In this document: positions 49,299 to 64,000 of the stretch, in pieces
Position numbering within the stretch: the first letter of the stretch is position 1
Layout: the number at the start of each line of letters is the position of its first letter
Assembly (NCBI GenBank): GCA_947683425.1
Contig: CANTUQ010000078.1
Location: forward strand, 434,001 to 498,000
Source of the DNA: Excoecaria cochinchinensis
Lineage: Eukaryota > Streptophyta > Magnoliopsida > Malpighiales > Euphorbiaceae
Direction of reading: 5' to 3'
DNA length: 64,000 nucleotides
Made by a program: the position numbers and the translations under genes
The notes under the pieces: model-generated
The model's database searches: none
The model's input: only the letters and a program-made list of their open reading frames with translations
Told to the model about the DNA's origin: nothing

Positions 49299-50558
49299 AT
49301 TCTTCCCTCCTAAAATAATTTCGTACTCGAAATTCACTTACATCGAAAAAATCCCAAGACTATACTTCACTTCATTATCATTCTCATTGATTATTTCTAC
49401 ACCATCATGTAACACTTATGCTCTAAACATGTAACACATACATTTCACTTATTCTCGTACACCTCGCTTTTAAAATACTCACTTGCTTTAACTTATTCTC
49501 ATCATTATACTCTCAAACCACTTCTTTAAAATCGAAAAGACTACACAAATCATAACTTTCTCTTGTACATATCTAAACCCAAACTCATAAAATCGACTTA
49601 ACGAACCCTCATGATTCTCCTTTCATGATCTTATGTTCAAACCAATCACATTAATCAGGACAATCATTTCTTAACCGCCCCTCAAAAACCAAAGCACATA
49701 CACTTTACGCATAAACCATTTAATTTACAACATTTGCTACACAATTCCTTAATACTTCAAAACATTTATCGTACGTACTACTTTCCTTACTAACGATACT
49801 CGTATCTTACTCCAAAAATCCTTTCACATTCATTAGCACAAGATTCCATAATACTCTTTCTATTCCGCTCTAACTATACACACAGTACATTCTCCTTAAC
49901 GAATGCTATGCTCTTAAATCAAACCGAATCTTGATATCAAATACTCAACGTACACCCTGCCAGCTTTCTCTCCATCAAAATACATATGCAAAGGCTTCTC
50001 ATGTGCGATCAAAAGATAATGATGCAATGAGGATGTGATGGTTCATGTATGCAAGATGATGCATAAATGCAGTTCATGTCATAATGTTTACTTTTCCCAT
50101 CCCCATGGTCCAATATGCTCTTATTCAAACACTTTTCTAGAGATAGCTGATAGGCATACAGAGCATTACCATATCCTTACAAAAATCCAAACACTCCTCA
50201 TTTCTAAAACACCGAAGTATCTATTCCCATAAGATAACCACATATCAATGCACTTCAAGATCTGCCATGAAACCTTCTCCTTAAGCCACCTATGATCAAA
50301 CAACATCTTAACATAACTCTAATAACTCATCTAACAAACACATTCTAAATCGCACACACTCATAACAATTCAAACCAGGTAGATCGTGACCTATCGAGCC
50401 AACACTTAACTAAACACTTTATCAAATCGGAAGGCTTCCATTCCCAAAACATATCTAAAGGATAAGGTCATCCGCTTTGGCCAATGCTAAACTATACAGA
50501 CACACTTCAAATAACCTAGTCAACCAGAACTGATTAAATCGGAGCTGTAATACTAAAT
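49299..50558 (-). other. Internal region of L, non-coding
   Basis: Begins (plus) with ATTCTTCCCTCCTAAAATAA, the complement of a chromovirus-type polypurine tract beside the 3' LTR. It ends with a decayed iMet-type PBS (minus strand TTTAGTATTACAGCTCC, 50541-50558). Between them, no frame longer than about 65 codons and no gag/pol motif were seen. Confidence 0.8.
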
Positions 50559-53500
50559 TGTAACACCTCCAACTCCCACACATAGCATTTCGAAGGGTGA
50601 AGAGCTACTGTGAGCAGAAGGTGCCACTAAACAAGGACACACGTGGCAATGTAGAAATCAGAACAATAAAATTTCTAAAATCATAACCTCAAAACATGCA
50701 CGTTCTAAACCTATGACATCCACACACCATTATTCGCACTATAAGATATTACAACTTATTACAAAGGCTAATAAATAAACTTAATTACGTCCTATAATCA
50801 ATAACACTTCCTATAACTTCTATAGACTCGTTAGCCAAAGACTCAGCGGACCGCTGCGCTACTCTAATCTCCTAACCTGCACGAAAAAACAACCGTGCTA
50901 AGCGATAACGCTTAGTCGGGCTAAACAATAATGGGCAGCCACTCACCGTCGTTGCCGAGGCAAACACATGCAAACCAATATATATATATGTACATAAACG
51001 AAAAAGGACTGTCAGCTAAGTTATTACAACGAATATCATTATTTTGCTACTGAAACTTAAGTCATTTCACACATTTTAGCATATTATAATCCATAACCAG
51101 AAATACTTATTTACTTTTTAGTCAAAACACATTATACATAAATTAGCATATACTTTAAATCACTTAATGACCCTATAGATAGTTACAGTTCATAAATTCC
51201 CGAACTACGTTTTAAGGATCGAAATATAAAGTTTAGGAAATCCCGTTATTACTAACCTTTATACTTAAATAATCCAAAATTAACTCTAAATCCTTTCTTA
51301 AATTCGGTTATCTATTTCGTTCTTACCACTTTATTTCCCTTTAACTATAAATCAATATGCAATCATCGTGTCCATCGAAAACCAATGAACATTACACAAA
51401 GATTCCTTACCGATATACTTACATTGGTCATCCAAGCTAAGTTTAGAAGACAAGCAAATACATAACATACCTGTGTTCTCAATTCAAACATGTAAACGAA
51501 TATAAACATATACATAGAATTCATTCATTGATTATTCAAATATAGAAAAACATGCATATCAATTATTTCAATTATTCTTTACAAAGACTTATACAGACAG
51601 CCATAGTCTTAACTTTTAAACAGATTTATAACATCGACATACGAATTCTTGGATAGTTAATATTCATTTATACACATTCATTAGAGCAACGTTGATTGCT
51701 TTATCATTTTCCATTTCACAGATATTGATTGATTATACAAAACACATAGGTATCCATAAAGGATCCAGAATACATTAGTGCGTGAGGTACGTGCTCAGAG
51801 CATATTAACAAACACTTTTAGTTGCTTAGTCACATACTTTTTGCACATCATTACAGAACATATTAATTCATTCACGTAGCTTTATTCATTTAATTGCCTG
51901 CTAAGTCAAAAGGGGTGGATAAGCAAGTGAACACGTGGCGGTACCCGTGGGTACGATTCGAAAAGCAATTCAAAACATTTTCACATTGGGGATCTTAAAC
52001 AAGATCCATACACATTGAGGTTCTCAAGGAACCAAACGGGGACCTGATCAGGGTCCAAACAGAACAGAGGGCTGCAGCTAACGAAACTCTATAGGCATGC
52101 CTATCTATCCACGACTTGACTAAGGCAGGCTAAATTTTAACTCCGTCATTCAATATTTATAACATTTCTTTATTTCCACATAGATTCGTATATCCATAAA
52201 CCTACATATCATTAAAATAAATCACACTTATCATATCACAGCTAACATGTATTCTTTCATAGGCAATTCATACGAATATATTTAACAAATTCATGTTATT
52301 GGGTATTGCACTTATTTATACTTAACAAATACATTTACCTTTCTCTTGTAACATTCATTTATAATTCCATAATCATAGGCATTCATATTTTTGCACATCA
52401 CATGTACTAATTACATTGATCATGCTCAAAACTAATCATATATTATTTCGAGGATAAAAATATTCATATGAACATACCGAACATAACTATATTAATGGCA
52501 TCATGCACTCATTTAGACTTAACAAATAAATTGCATTACTCTACCCACATATAATCATTAAATAAAAACAGTACGCAAAATCACATAATTCAATTATTAT
52601 CATGTATAGAAGCATTTGAAGGACTCACTTTAATTTATAAAGGCATAACACAAGTGAGAAACCATGCAAAGAAGAAGATTTTTCCAAAAACATTTTGAAA
52701 CAGAGAGGGGACTGTCACGATCGCAATAATATGTCAAGCTCGCGACAGTGGCCAGACTCACCTGTGGAAAAAGGAACCCATCATGAGTCGTGCTCAGGGA
52801 CAAGACCTGTGAAGGAGAACCACAGAGAAAACAAGCAGACACAGGAGGGAGAGGAGACCACCACGGCTTGTGCACAAGGTACACGGCTCGTGCACAATGT
52901 GCACGTCTCGTGCACTCTTCCTCTGTAAGATGCTCACCGATCTCTGTCGCGATCGCGACCAATGTCATGCTCACGATAGAGTCGTGATTTCCAGTCCCTC
53001 GTCAAAATCTCCAGAAATTCTCTCTCTCAAAATCATCCCCAAAATTTCCCATTTAAAACAAACTTCAACACAATACAATTTGCTCATTCAAAACCTCATA
53101 ATTAACATAAAACCCAACTTTTATACCAATAAACGCAATTAAATCATGCTATTAACATCATCAGAATCTCCAATTAATAAAACCAAAAATTTTGCTGCAA
53201 AAACTCATTCAATCTTTTACCTTGGTTAAAAACTCACAATCAAGACATTTCAACTCAATTTAAATCACAATCCAAAACATTTAAACATACATAAACAACT
53301 TTAATCCCAAAATTTTTCCAGAAATCAGACCAAACTTGACACAATCAATTAATATACCAAAAACTTAAATTCCCATACCTCAACTCCTTTGCTCCTAATA
53401 GCTTTTCTTGGTTGATCTTTTTTGCTCCCAAACTCATCCAAGGTCTTCCTCATCCAAAGCCCTCATCAATCACACATGCTCAAAAACCCTAACTCAAATC

Positions 53501-54072
53501 AATCCCTAACAAAATCAATAAAAGATGAAGGAGAAGAAGAAAACCCAACAAAACCTTACCAAATCACACTTAAGTTGATCAATTCCACCCAAAACTCAGC
53601 CAAAAGTAGATGGATCAAGATAAAATAAGAGGAAGAAGAAGAAGAAGAGAAGAGAAAGTAGCATGAGGAGGAGAGAACGGGAGAACAAGGCAGCTAAAAA
53701 TGCTGCTCTCTCTTTCTCTCTCCTTGCTATTTATACCCCTCTCTAATTCCTTGCCACATGTCATCTTTCCATTGGTCCAATTTAGATATTTGTGACCAAT
53801 CCTTTTAATCCTCCAACTTCTCATATCCTTATGCACTGAGATTTTATAACTTAATAATCCTTCACATAGGCCCACATAAATAAATTTTATTCTTTCAATA
53901 ATGTCTGAATTCCATACTTCATAATTTTACCCTTGGCCGCACTTGCCGAAACTTTTAGTTAAATCCTTAATTTGTCCATTTGGCAATACCTAACCTGTTA
54001 AATTACACAACTTTGATCACTATTCATCCATAATATGCCCAAATCCTTCTAGGGTACATTTCGGGGTGTGAC
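50559..54072 (-). repeat. 5' LTR of L (3514 bp)
   Basis: Plus-strand ends TGTAACACCTCC and GGGGTGTGACA. It keeps the CTAAGC-GATAAC-GCTTAG hairpin intact (50898-50915), whereas the 3' LTR copy (45934-45951) has three changes. The CpG palindromes at 52708-52748 are decayed by C-to-T/G-to-A type changes. Confidence 0.9.
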
Positions 54073-54610
54073 AAACCAAGTCGTGTGTTATATTTCAATA
54101 AGAAATTTTGCCTCGTTTCTACTTGTGGATCTCTTCATTAACCTTTTTTGCCCATTCTGGCTTGAGTTTTCTGAGCTTCTACTTGACTGGTCCATGATCG
54201 GGGTATATCAGGATAGCATATTCAGTGCCTTCACGATCATCTCCTAGCATATCTTCATAGGTCCAGGCAAAGACTTTTTCATTTTTTCAAAAAAAAATTC
54301 TCTCAAATTTTAATCTCTTCAAGAGTTACGTTAGATGCTATCAAGATTTCCTTTGGATTTTCCAAAGTTACGAGATTAAATGGAATGGTATCAGTTGGAT
54401 TAATGTCAAATATGAATGAGTCATGATCATAATTATGCACAGTAAAATCATCAAAAACATCGCACAAATAAGCAAAACCAGTCATTTTATTTAATACAAA
54501 AAAATAGAATTAAAAATATCATTATTAAATAGTTCCAGAACAAAAAGAACGTCTAAATAGCTATCATTTTCCTTTCCCGCCAACATGGATGTTGTGGCCG
54601 ATGGTTCATT
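54073..54610 (-). pseudogene. RT N-terminal region of E
   Basis: Minus strand: 54485-54303 reads TGFAYLCDVFDDFTVHNYDH and LENPKEILIASNVTLEE, matching H. Further left, across frameshifts and stops, come DHGPVK and KPEWAKKV-type text and the join to 45593. The RT catalytic part is missing. The L duplication AACCA occupies 54073-54077. Confidence 0.78.
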
Positions 54611-54617
54611 ATCATCC

Positions 54618-55628
54618 TCAGGAACCATCCTCCCCACCTTTTAGCTCCTCATTAATGAGGTCTTGAACATGTCTCCTCAGAGTTCGGCACCCATCAGTCT
54701 CAAGCCCAGTATGCTGATGGTAGGCACAATATTGATCCGCTCGATGACTAGGATGCCCCTGGCTTTTGGCGGGTTTTATAGGCTTCGACTGTAACTTCCC
54801 CTTGTTAATGAAATGAAAGAGGTGCTTGGATAAAGGCTTATCCAAGATGGTATAGTAGACTTGAGTAGTTCCAATGGTTGAAACCTTAGTGGCTCCAACA
54901 TCTCTCACACTGTTGCCAATGAGACTCGAGCTCCCATAATTACCTCTTCCCATGACATTGCTCCCTCCTTCAAGGATCACCAACTACTCATTATTAATAA
55001 GATCATGGACTTGACCTTTTAGGGTTTGGTAATCATCCATCAGATATCTAGCGTGTTGATGACACTTCAGTTACCCTTGATCTCTAGCTAGCCTAGTCGA
55101 CCATGGTCGCAAGTTCCCCTCCAATGCTTGAGGCAAAGATCTGTCCATGCCGAAATAATATTTCAAGGTTGTTCTAGTTGCTGATACTTCTTTCATCCCT
55201 AGAGTGCCAACACAGCTGTCACACCTATGTGGTTGACTTCTCATTTTTAAGTCCATGGCAACCTTCTTGCAAGCAGCCAGGGTAGTTGCAAGTTTTAAAA
55301 TTTCTTCTTTGAGGACATCCATCCTTCTTTTTAGGCCCCATGTCACTGCCAAAAACCCATCTTCTGAAACCTGCCTCGTGCCTTTTCGTCCAGATGATGG
55401 AGCAAAAGGCAACTCTCCTCTAGACTCAATTGGTGGTGGGCATACCTCCTTAGTTGGATCATGCTCTTTTTGCGACACGGTAGGCTGTTGCCTGGTGGGT
55501 GGTGTCACGGCGGCGGTAAAATTCTCCATCATAGTCAACATCCGGACTTTAAACTTTTTAAACATCCGATAAACTTCCTCGGTAATCATAGCCCGAGTTG
55601 TATCTGCCTCTCTTGGTGGATTAGGCAT
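54618..55628 (-). pseudogene. Gag remnants of E
   Basis: First piece 55628-55071, 185 codons from ATG: MITEEVYRMFKKFKVRMLTM, then KRRMDVLKEEILKLATTLAA, a coiled-coil-like N-terminal gag region. Second piece 54983-54618 ends with the Cys/His box QYCAYHQHTGLETDGC and LRRHVQDLINEEL, the gag/protease border seen in Tat elements. The central gag domain is shortened, a frameshift separates the pieces, and the protease that should follow is absent. Confidence 0.7.
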
Positions 55629-56786
55629 TTCACTAACTACTTAAAACTGTGAAGGGGATAATTTGTTGCTTTCTGAGGGTGATTATGAACCTGTGTATGC
55701 TACCCATTCTAACAATTCAAAAGAAAATGGATTTCCAATTAGTCGTCTACCAGGATCTCTAGACCACCTAGATGGATTTATGATGGCTACAAAACATGGT
55801 CTATTAAGATGATGCATGAATGACATATGATGCATGATCATGCTATGCAAATGATCCTCGATGACTGAAAGATTAAGAGATTACAATGATACATGAGATG
55901 CATGGAAAAAATTATACACGAGATGATATGTACATGTGAAAAATAATATGCACACAAAAGGATATACACACACACGAAGGAAATTAATTTTTTATTTTTT
56001 ATCTTTTTATATTTTTTATGTTTTTTTTAATTATTTTTTTATGTTTTTATGTGCAGGAATAACACGTAATGCGTGAATATGCAATGCAACATCCACAACC
56101 ACATGCAACCAATAGATCCTTCCAACCTTATCACTCCCACACACGAGGTCGTGCAGTCTCTTTCCTAGGTGGGCTTGATCCATGGGTTAACAAGGAACCC
56201 AATGAATGCGTATGGTGCACGGTGGAAAACCAGCAGCATAACATCTCTTATCTAATGTGCATACACATGGCTCTTGATCATTGTGTATTTAGGCAGTCAA
56301 TATAAACCAACATGTGCCTATCGGGGCATAAAAGCCTTTGATTAGGTGACCAACCAATTTATCTAGGTCTATCCAATACATAATGATCCACACAGCAAAC
56401 ATAGTATTATAGTTCAAATAACCTACAGGAAGTATCTACTTTCATTACATCAGCTTTGGCCTGGGTGATGATACTTTAGGTCTACCCAAGCACGGTCTCT
56501 ACCGACGGGTCTAGATCATCACGAGCATAATGACCAATCAAGTCTCCATTTAATATACCATGATGGTACGAGCCTTGAACTGGTGATTATCCTTAACAAT
56601 TCCCTACATTGAGTGAACATAGCGTCATGCTTCGAGAACGCACCAGGGTTCAAAGAGGGACCAAACTAGCATTGATTTAAGGCTCTAATGAAATGCTATT
56701 TAGTTTCAAAAAGGGATAAAAAATTTTAAATTAAAACTCAATTATATGTTTTAACCAAGGTACTTTCGAAGGGAAGTCTCATTTAG
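55629..56786 (-). other. E untranslated leader between PBS and gag
   Basis: About 1.15 kb without a recognised gene. Includes a T-rich tract (55985-56050) and a short open frame at 56069-56305 on plus with no known domain. Consistent with the long leader of Tat elements. Confidence 0.5.
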
Positions 56787-56805
56787 TCCCTAGCAGAATC
56801 GCCAC
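56787..56805 (-). other. Primer binding site region of E
   Basis: Minus strand TGGCGATTCTGCTAGGGAC lies directly after the LTR end. TGGCGAC-type PBS sequences are typical of Tat/Ogre elements; the tRNA (commonly tRNA-Arg in that lineage) is not verified here. Confidence 0.65.
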
Positions 56806-59314
<2,509 letters not shown>

Positions 59315-59711
59315 GGCAGGCACAAAGCTCTTTATAATGTGGGGGACCTCATTTGTTGCCTTTTTACCCTTCATTTTTATGCTTTTATACCTGAGACCCT
59401 TTCGACCTTTTTGGCTCTTCATTGTGATAACAGATTGTGGCCCATGGGAGTTCCTACCTAAACCAGCTCCAGGGAGAAAAGACATTTTCTTCATCATGTT
59501 CACAACCTGGGGCTTTCTACAACATCTTCTTCCTCCTCTATCATAGCCACGTGGAACCCACTGAAAGGCTACTTTGCAATCTCTAAGATGGAAAACTGAT
59601 TCTCCCTAGCCACTCGAATGGTCACTACTTGCCCATCGTACGTGATCTTAATTATATAGTGTAAAGTGGATGGCACTCCCCCTAACTTGTGAAACAATGG
59701 TCTCCCTAACA
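59315..59711 (-). pseudogene. Protease-region fragment of element H
   Basis: Minus strand from 59711: MLGRPLFHKLGGVPSTLHY and ITYDGQVVTI, the conserved block after the aspartic protease of Tat elements, then after stops GLGRNSHGPQSV and KGRKGLRYKS-type text that normally precedes RT. It complements the RT fragment at 21140-21925, so both are read as the element into which E inserted. T cuts it at 59711. Confidence 0.78.
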
Positions 59712-62700
59712 TGTAGCAGCCCTAATACTGGGTTAGATGTGATAGTATTTTTCGTTAGTGAATAATGAAATCGAGATAAATAGTACTTTTCGTAGTCAAA
59801 AAATATTTTATTAGACTATTGGATAGAGCTTGTCAGCTTGAGTCTGTAGGCAAAAATTTCAGGTCAATCGGAGGTCAAATGAGTCCGGAATAGCCAAAAT
59901 GGTGAAAAGGGAGCGTTTGGGCGTCTGAAGCTTCAGACGAGCATCGGTGGGCCGAGGGACGGCCACACCATCGGTGGAGGCTTCAAATGGGCGTCTGAAG
60001 GTGAAATCAGCCCAGTTTGACCGATTTTAACCCAAAATTTGACCGGACCATATCTTGAGTTACGGACCTTAGAAACATATTCTGAAAATATGGGCATGCT
60101 TGTATGAATGAGTATAATCTAATGGTCTTGAGAAATGAATATTTATGTGAAACTAGAAATTCAACTATCGGACAGGTAAATTATTATCGGATCGAGAAAT
60201 AGTCTCCGATTGAGCCAAAAATATTCATGGAGTCTAATGAATAAGTGTTAAGAATTATGGAGTCATTTTTATGAGAAATTGAACTTAAAAAATAAGAAAA
60301 AGGTTATGATTTTGATTGGAATAGTACTCGATTGACCGGAGGTTTGACCGAGGCTTTAAAAATAGAAAATGATGCCCAAAATTGATGTAAATTTTGAGAT
60401 TGACTCTAAATGGTACATATGAATTTTTTTATAGTAAAAAGTGAATTTTTTGAGGACATTGAAAATTTATTGATCGGACTGGTTTGATTGAACCAGAACT
60501 GAAACGGACTCTAATTGAGGTGAAATTTTGGGTACAACCTAGTTCTCACATGATGTGATTTGTAGAATAAATTTGAAATGATTTGGAGTTAGGAAGTGAG
60601 GACACCATAGAAAAATTGTATATTGGGCTTAAATGGCTAAATGGGTTTAATTGGTTGAACCAATTTTGGTACACTATAAATACCATTAAATTGGAAGATT
60701 GGTAGGTGCTTCTACCTTATCTCCTCCAGCTTTTTCTTCCCTTTTGTGGCTAAAGTCCCTCCCTCTCCATTTTCTCTTATTTTTTTCATTTCTTTACTTG
60801 ATTTCTCTCTAGATTCAAGCATTCCCAAGTTATTTTAGCCCCTCTTTGAGATCAAAGCAACCTCTAGTGTCCTTTTGGTGGACAAAAAGCAAGGAAAAAT
60901 AAGGATTCAAGTTTATGTCTTCAAATAGAGGTAAGAGGTATAAGTTATTTTAATTTGATTTCTTGGCTTTAGATGATAGATTAAGGTATATTAAGAGTGT
61001 TTATGAAGTTTTATTGCATAAAAGAAGAGAATTTATGAGTGTTTCTTAGATTTTTATATTCGGTCATGGAGGAGAATCAAAGGGAAAAAGAGTTTTACAA
61101 GGGAAAAGCTAAGGAAAAGGAAGCTTGAGGAGGGTTAAGCTTGGAATTGAGGTTTATGATTACCTAATCTAACTATTTTCATGTGAAAAATTAGGGTTTG
61201 TATTATGTCTAAATAGTGATTGTGTGAAAAATGCATGTATAATTAAAATTGAAGTGTTAATTGAAGTTAAGGAGGGTATTTAAGTTATTTAGAATGGTTG
61301 ATTTAAAAGGGAACTAAGTGCAAGGTTTGATCAAAGTGAAATATAATGGTATCCATAGGTATATGTTTAGTATACCTTATGAATTAAAGTGATAAAAAGG
61401 TATATATATATATGGGGTTTAAGAATTAATGTAGTGGAATAAGTGATAAATGAATGAAAAGTAAAATGTTAGGGTAAAATATTAGTGATGGTCGAATGGA
61501 TTAGTAAGAAATAATGTGACAGATTGTATGATATAATTGATAATTGAGTGATAAATTAGACAAATAAATTAATTACAAGAAAAAAAGAGTGTAATGAAAA
61601 GAATTACATGAACATCGAATATTTTAGTTTAATGAATTAAAAATATAATTAGTTCAATTAAAGATAATAAGACTATAAAATAGATATGAGTATGATTTGA
61701 AAGTGTATGAATTTAATTGAAATTATAAGAAATTAATTAATTATCTATGACATTAGTTTTCCATTATGTCCATGGTGGGAAATAATGCCAAATATTGAAG
61801 TGATTGAAATTATTTGCATAATTGAGGAAATCTTTGATTTAACTGAATAAATGAAGTGAAAATGATAAGAATGAATGAAAGTGGTTCATAATGAACTTAT
61901 GGTCACTCACTACATTAAGTATACTTATTATGCAAAATAAGTATAGTTTATGAAATGTACAACATTGATGAATATGTTGTATAACTGCGAAAGTGAAATG
62001 GAAATGAACTATAAATGTAAGTGAAATTAATGAAACCTGAAAAGTGGATTTGAAAGTCTATTGAGAAAGTAATTGCCCGTAGTGTGTCTGGCAGTCTTAT
62101 CTAGTTCAGGATATGTGTGGCTAGCCATAGGGACACTTTACTGATACCACGGTGCAAGTCAAGACGACTTGCTTTACTATAGCAGATTCGTGATGGTCTC
62201 CCATAGTGCATAGATACATTTGCGTTCTATGCTCACTGTATTATACTGTTTTGTAATACTATCTGAATGGTCATTTGGGATCATTCCCTACTGTACTACT
62301 GTGGACCTTTGGGTTCACGTTCCATATATCCAGTCTGTAGATTTTTCTACCGGGATTTGTACTAGGGGCATAATTGTAAAAGTGATATGAAAACTGTAAA
62401 AAGAAAAATAAAAATGAGTGTTTTAATGAAAAAGGACTTAATTGAAAAAAATGACAAGTTTAGAGTGGAAAAAGGTAATTTACCCAAATAATGAGTTAAG
62501 CGAATGATGATTGTAAAATGACTTTAAAATATAATAATTAAAATGAAAATGATAATTTGAGTAAGAAAGTACTCAAATGAAAGAAAATAAAAAGTTCAAG
62601 GACTAAAGCATAATTTACAGCAAAAATAATTATTCATGAGACTGATTGGTAAATTATGAGTAAAGAAGTGGATAAATGTACAAATATAGTTAATAAGTGG

Positions 62701-64000
62701 AAAAATTGTAAGTGAAAGTTAATTGGAGGACCATATTGTATATTTGATAAAGGTTTAGGGGTAAAACTATAATTGAGTGTAAAAGTAAGTCAACAAGTCA
62801 TATGTAAAAAAAAAGTGAAACAAAAGTGACAATTATGAAAAGAATGCCAAATGGGAGGACTAAAATGTAATTTGATGTAAAAATGACAATGTAAGGACCA
62901 ATATGTAATTTGTAAGCTAAATAGTGAATTAAATGTGAAAACTAAGTTAACTAATGGCAATTCTGTAATTAAAGTCCAAAGAAGGGCAAACATGTAATTT
63001 ATCCTGAAATTGATGAAATAGGCACTAAAATGTAAATTGACATGTCTAATGTAGAGAAATGTACAAGAAATAGTGATAGTGTTTAATCGAATGAAATGAG
63101 AAATGAAATGATGGATTAAATGAATAAGAATGAAATAAATAAAGGTAATGTCATAATTGTAGGTGAGTGACCAATAGAGGGCAAAACTGTAAATAAAGTG
63201 AAAAGGGAGTAATTAAGTTAAATAGTAGGATTAATAAATGAAAATAATCACATGAGTGAGTAAGTGAACTAACAGAGAAAAATGACTTAGTAAGGACTAA
63301 TAAATAAAAATGACACTGACTAAAGCTTGATGAGTGTTTTAAGTGGAATTGAGAATTTAGTTAAGGTACAATGCAGTATAGAAGTATACGAAATGAAATG
63401 AAGTGAATGGAATGATTTTAAGAAAGTAAATGAAGTGACAAGATTGATTTGTTATAAGAAATGAGAAGATAACATAAATGAAAAGCAGAGAGATTGAATG
63501 TGAGGATTAGTGAACAATATTAAAGTTAAGGGTTAAAATAGTAAAAAGTTAAAGAATAAATTAAAAAGGCCAAAGTAGATGATTTACGAGTAAGGTCATC
63601 AGTTAAGAATGTAAAGTAAGAAACAGAGTAAAATTATAATTAAGTCACAGGAATAGAAAATTAATAAACTTATGATAGATGAAGGACTAGATAGTGTTAT
63701 AACATTGTTAAGCTTGGATGTGAGGACCAAAGTGTATGCGTGTATGTATGTGCCTAGGTTAGAATTGGAAATTTTTAGATTCGTAATCACCACTGGGCAT
63801 TTTTAATGCTCAGCACGTAGTTTATTTGACTGCGTGCAGGTATCGAGGAAGACGTCTGATGAGCAGGCATGTTGTTAGCGTCGAGATTAGATCGGACCTC
63901 CGGACTAAAGCTAAGAAGAGTATGTGGTTATTGTTAGTGGCATGTATATGTAACAGTTTAGATTTGATTCTTGTATTGTGTATTAATGACTTGAGGACTA
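59712..64000 (+). repeat. LTR T, start to beyond window end
   Basis: Starts TGTAGCAGCCCTAATACTGG; TAACA (59707-59711) is the expected left duplication. TATA box 60675-60682. It carries a perfect 18-bp palindrome CGTCTGAAGCTTCAGACG at about 59932-59949 and, near 63793-63841, the hairpins CTGGGCAT..ATGCTCAG and GCACG..CGTGC followed by AGGT, parallel to P and S. No ORF longer than about 70 codons. At least 4.3 kb of LTR-like, non-coding sequence; whether internal coding follows is unknown. Confidence 0.72.
60675..60682 (+). promoter_or_regulatory. TATA box of LTR T
   Basis: TATAAATA in the context CACTATAAATACC, matching CACTATAAAGACC at 21088 in G. Confidence 0.6.

Larger units (their letters stand above)
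45594..54072 (-). mobile_element. Element L: non-coding large-LTR element (LARD-like)
   Basis: Two LTRs of 3705 and 3514 bp flank only 1260 bp of internal DNA, and the whole is bounded by the perfect duplication AACCA (45589-45593 and 54073-54077). The PPT (49299-49320) and a PBS-like sequence (50541-50558) are present. No gag or pol trace is visible, so movement would have needed proteins supplied by a related element; the shared LTR termini and hairpins point to chromoviruses such as P or M. The LTRs are similar by eye, with a few percent substitutions and one ~190-200-bp deletion (around 51257 against 46296-46480). Confidence 0.9.

Noticed and set aside
61000..63700. Search for a host gene in the AT-rich right end
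   Set aside because: Only short frames, and blocks aligning with solo LTR S (for example near 62105 and 63790), so it is LTR sequence.

Overview
This window reads as an AT-rich plant nuclear genome segment, almost certainly from a flowering plant. Every coding trace belongs to plant-type LTR retrotransposons (chromodomain Ty3/gypsy and Tat-lineage Ty3/gypsy) or to a PIF/Harbinger DNA transposon with plant-type introns. I find no intact host gene, rRNA, tRNA or CRISPR array. It is a repeat nest of the kind found in gene-poor or pericentromeric DNA; the species cannot be told from the sequence. Element letters below are mine.

Left block (1-21135). M is a minus-strand chromovirus cut by the window edge (broken gag-pol, tRNA-iMet PBS, 2.2-kb 5' LTR). 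It adjoins F, an LTR of another family split into 5622-6588 and 20423-20655. The two halves of F are separated by P (6589-20417), a complete but dead chromovirus with 5-bp target-site duplications ATGCA. P's 3' LTR holds a PIF/Harbinger transposon (14581-18517, TSD TAA) with a degenerate three-exon transposase. G (20656-21135) is a truncated LTR start of the same family as T.

Central block (21140-59711), minus strand. An old Tat-lineage element H survives as a reverse-transcriptase fragment (21140-21925) and a protease-region fragment (59315-59711). Between them lies E, a second Tat element running from a truncated 3' LTR (21926-23370) to a 5' LTR (56806-59314). E has been opened by later insertions. 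S is a 3.3-kb solo LTR (26444-29757, TSD GATCA). A is a plus-strand LTR (about 30942-42705) lying inside the integrase and itself split by D, a deleted Tat element (31525-41390, TSD GACCC). D's 3' LTR contains a further 1.5-kb repeat, X. K is an LTR (42993-45551) with integrase on one side and RT on the other. L is a non-coding element with 3.5-3.7-kb LTRs (45594-54072, TSD AACCA).

Right block (59712-64000). T is a plus-strand LTR that runs off the window.

No gene set here works together; the layout records successive insertions. The inferred order is H, then E, then S, A, K and L, then D inside A, then X inside D; separately F, then P and M, then Harbinger. The most interesting signal is non-coding. 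LTRs of several otherwise divergent families share a run of short hairpins upstream of the LTR end (stems change in sequence but still pair, followed by AGGT) and a CpG-rich palindrome of the form CTGTCGCG-nn-CGCGACAG. Other LTRs carry their own GC-rich or palindromic islands, and the Tat 3' regions carry minisatellites.
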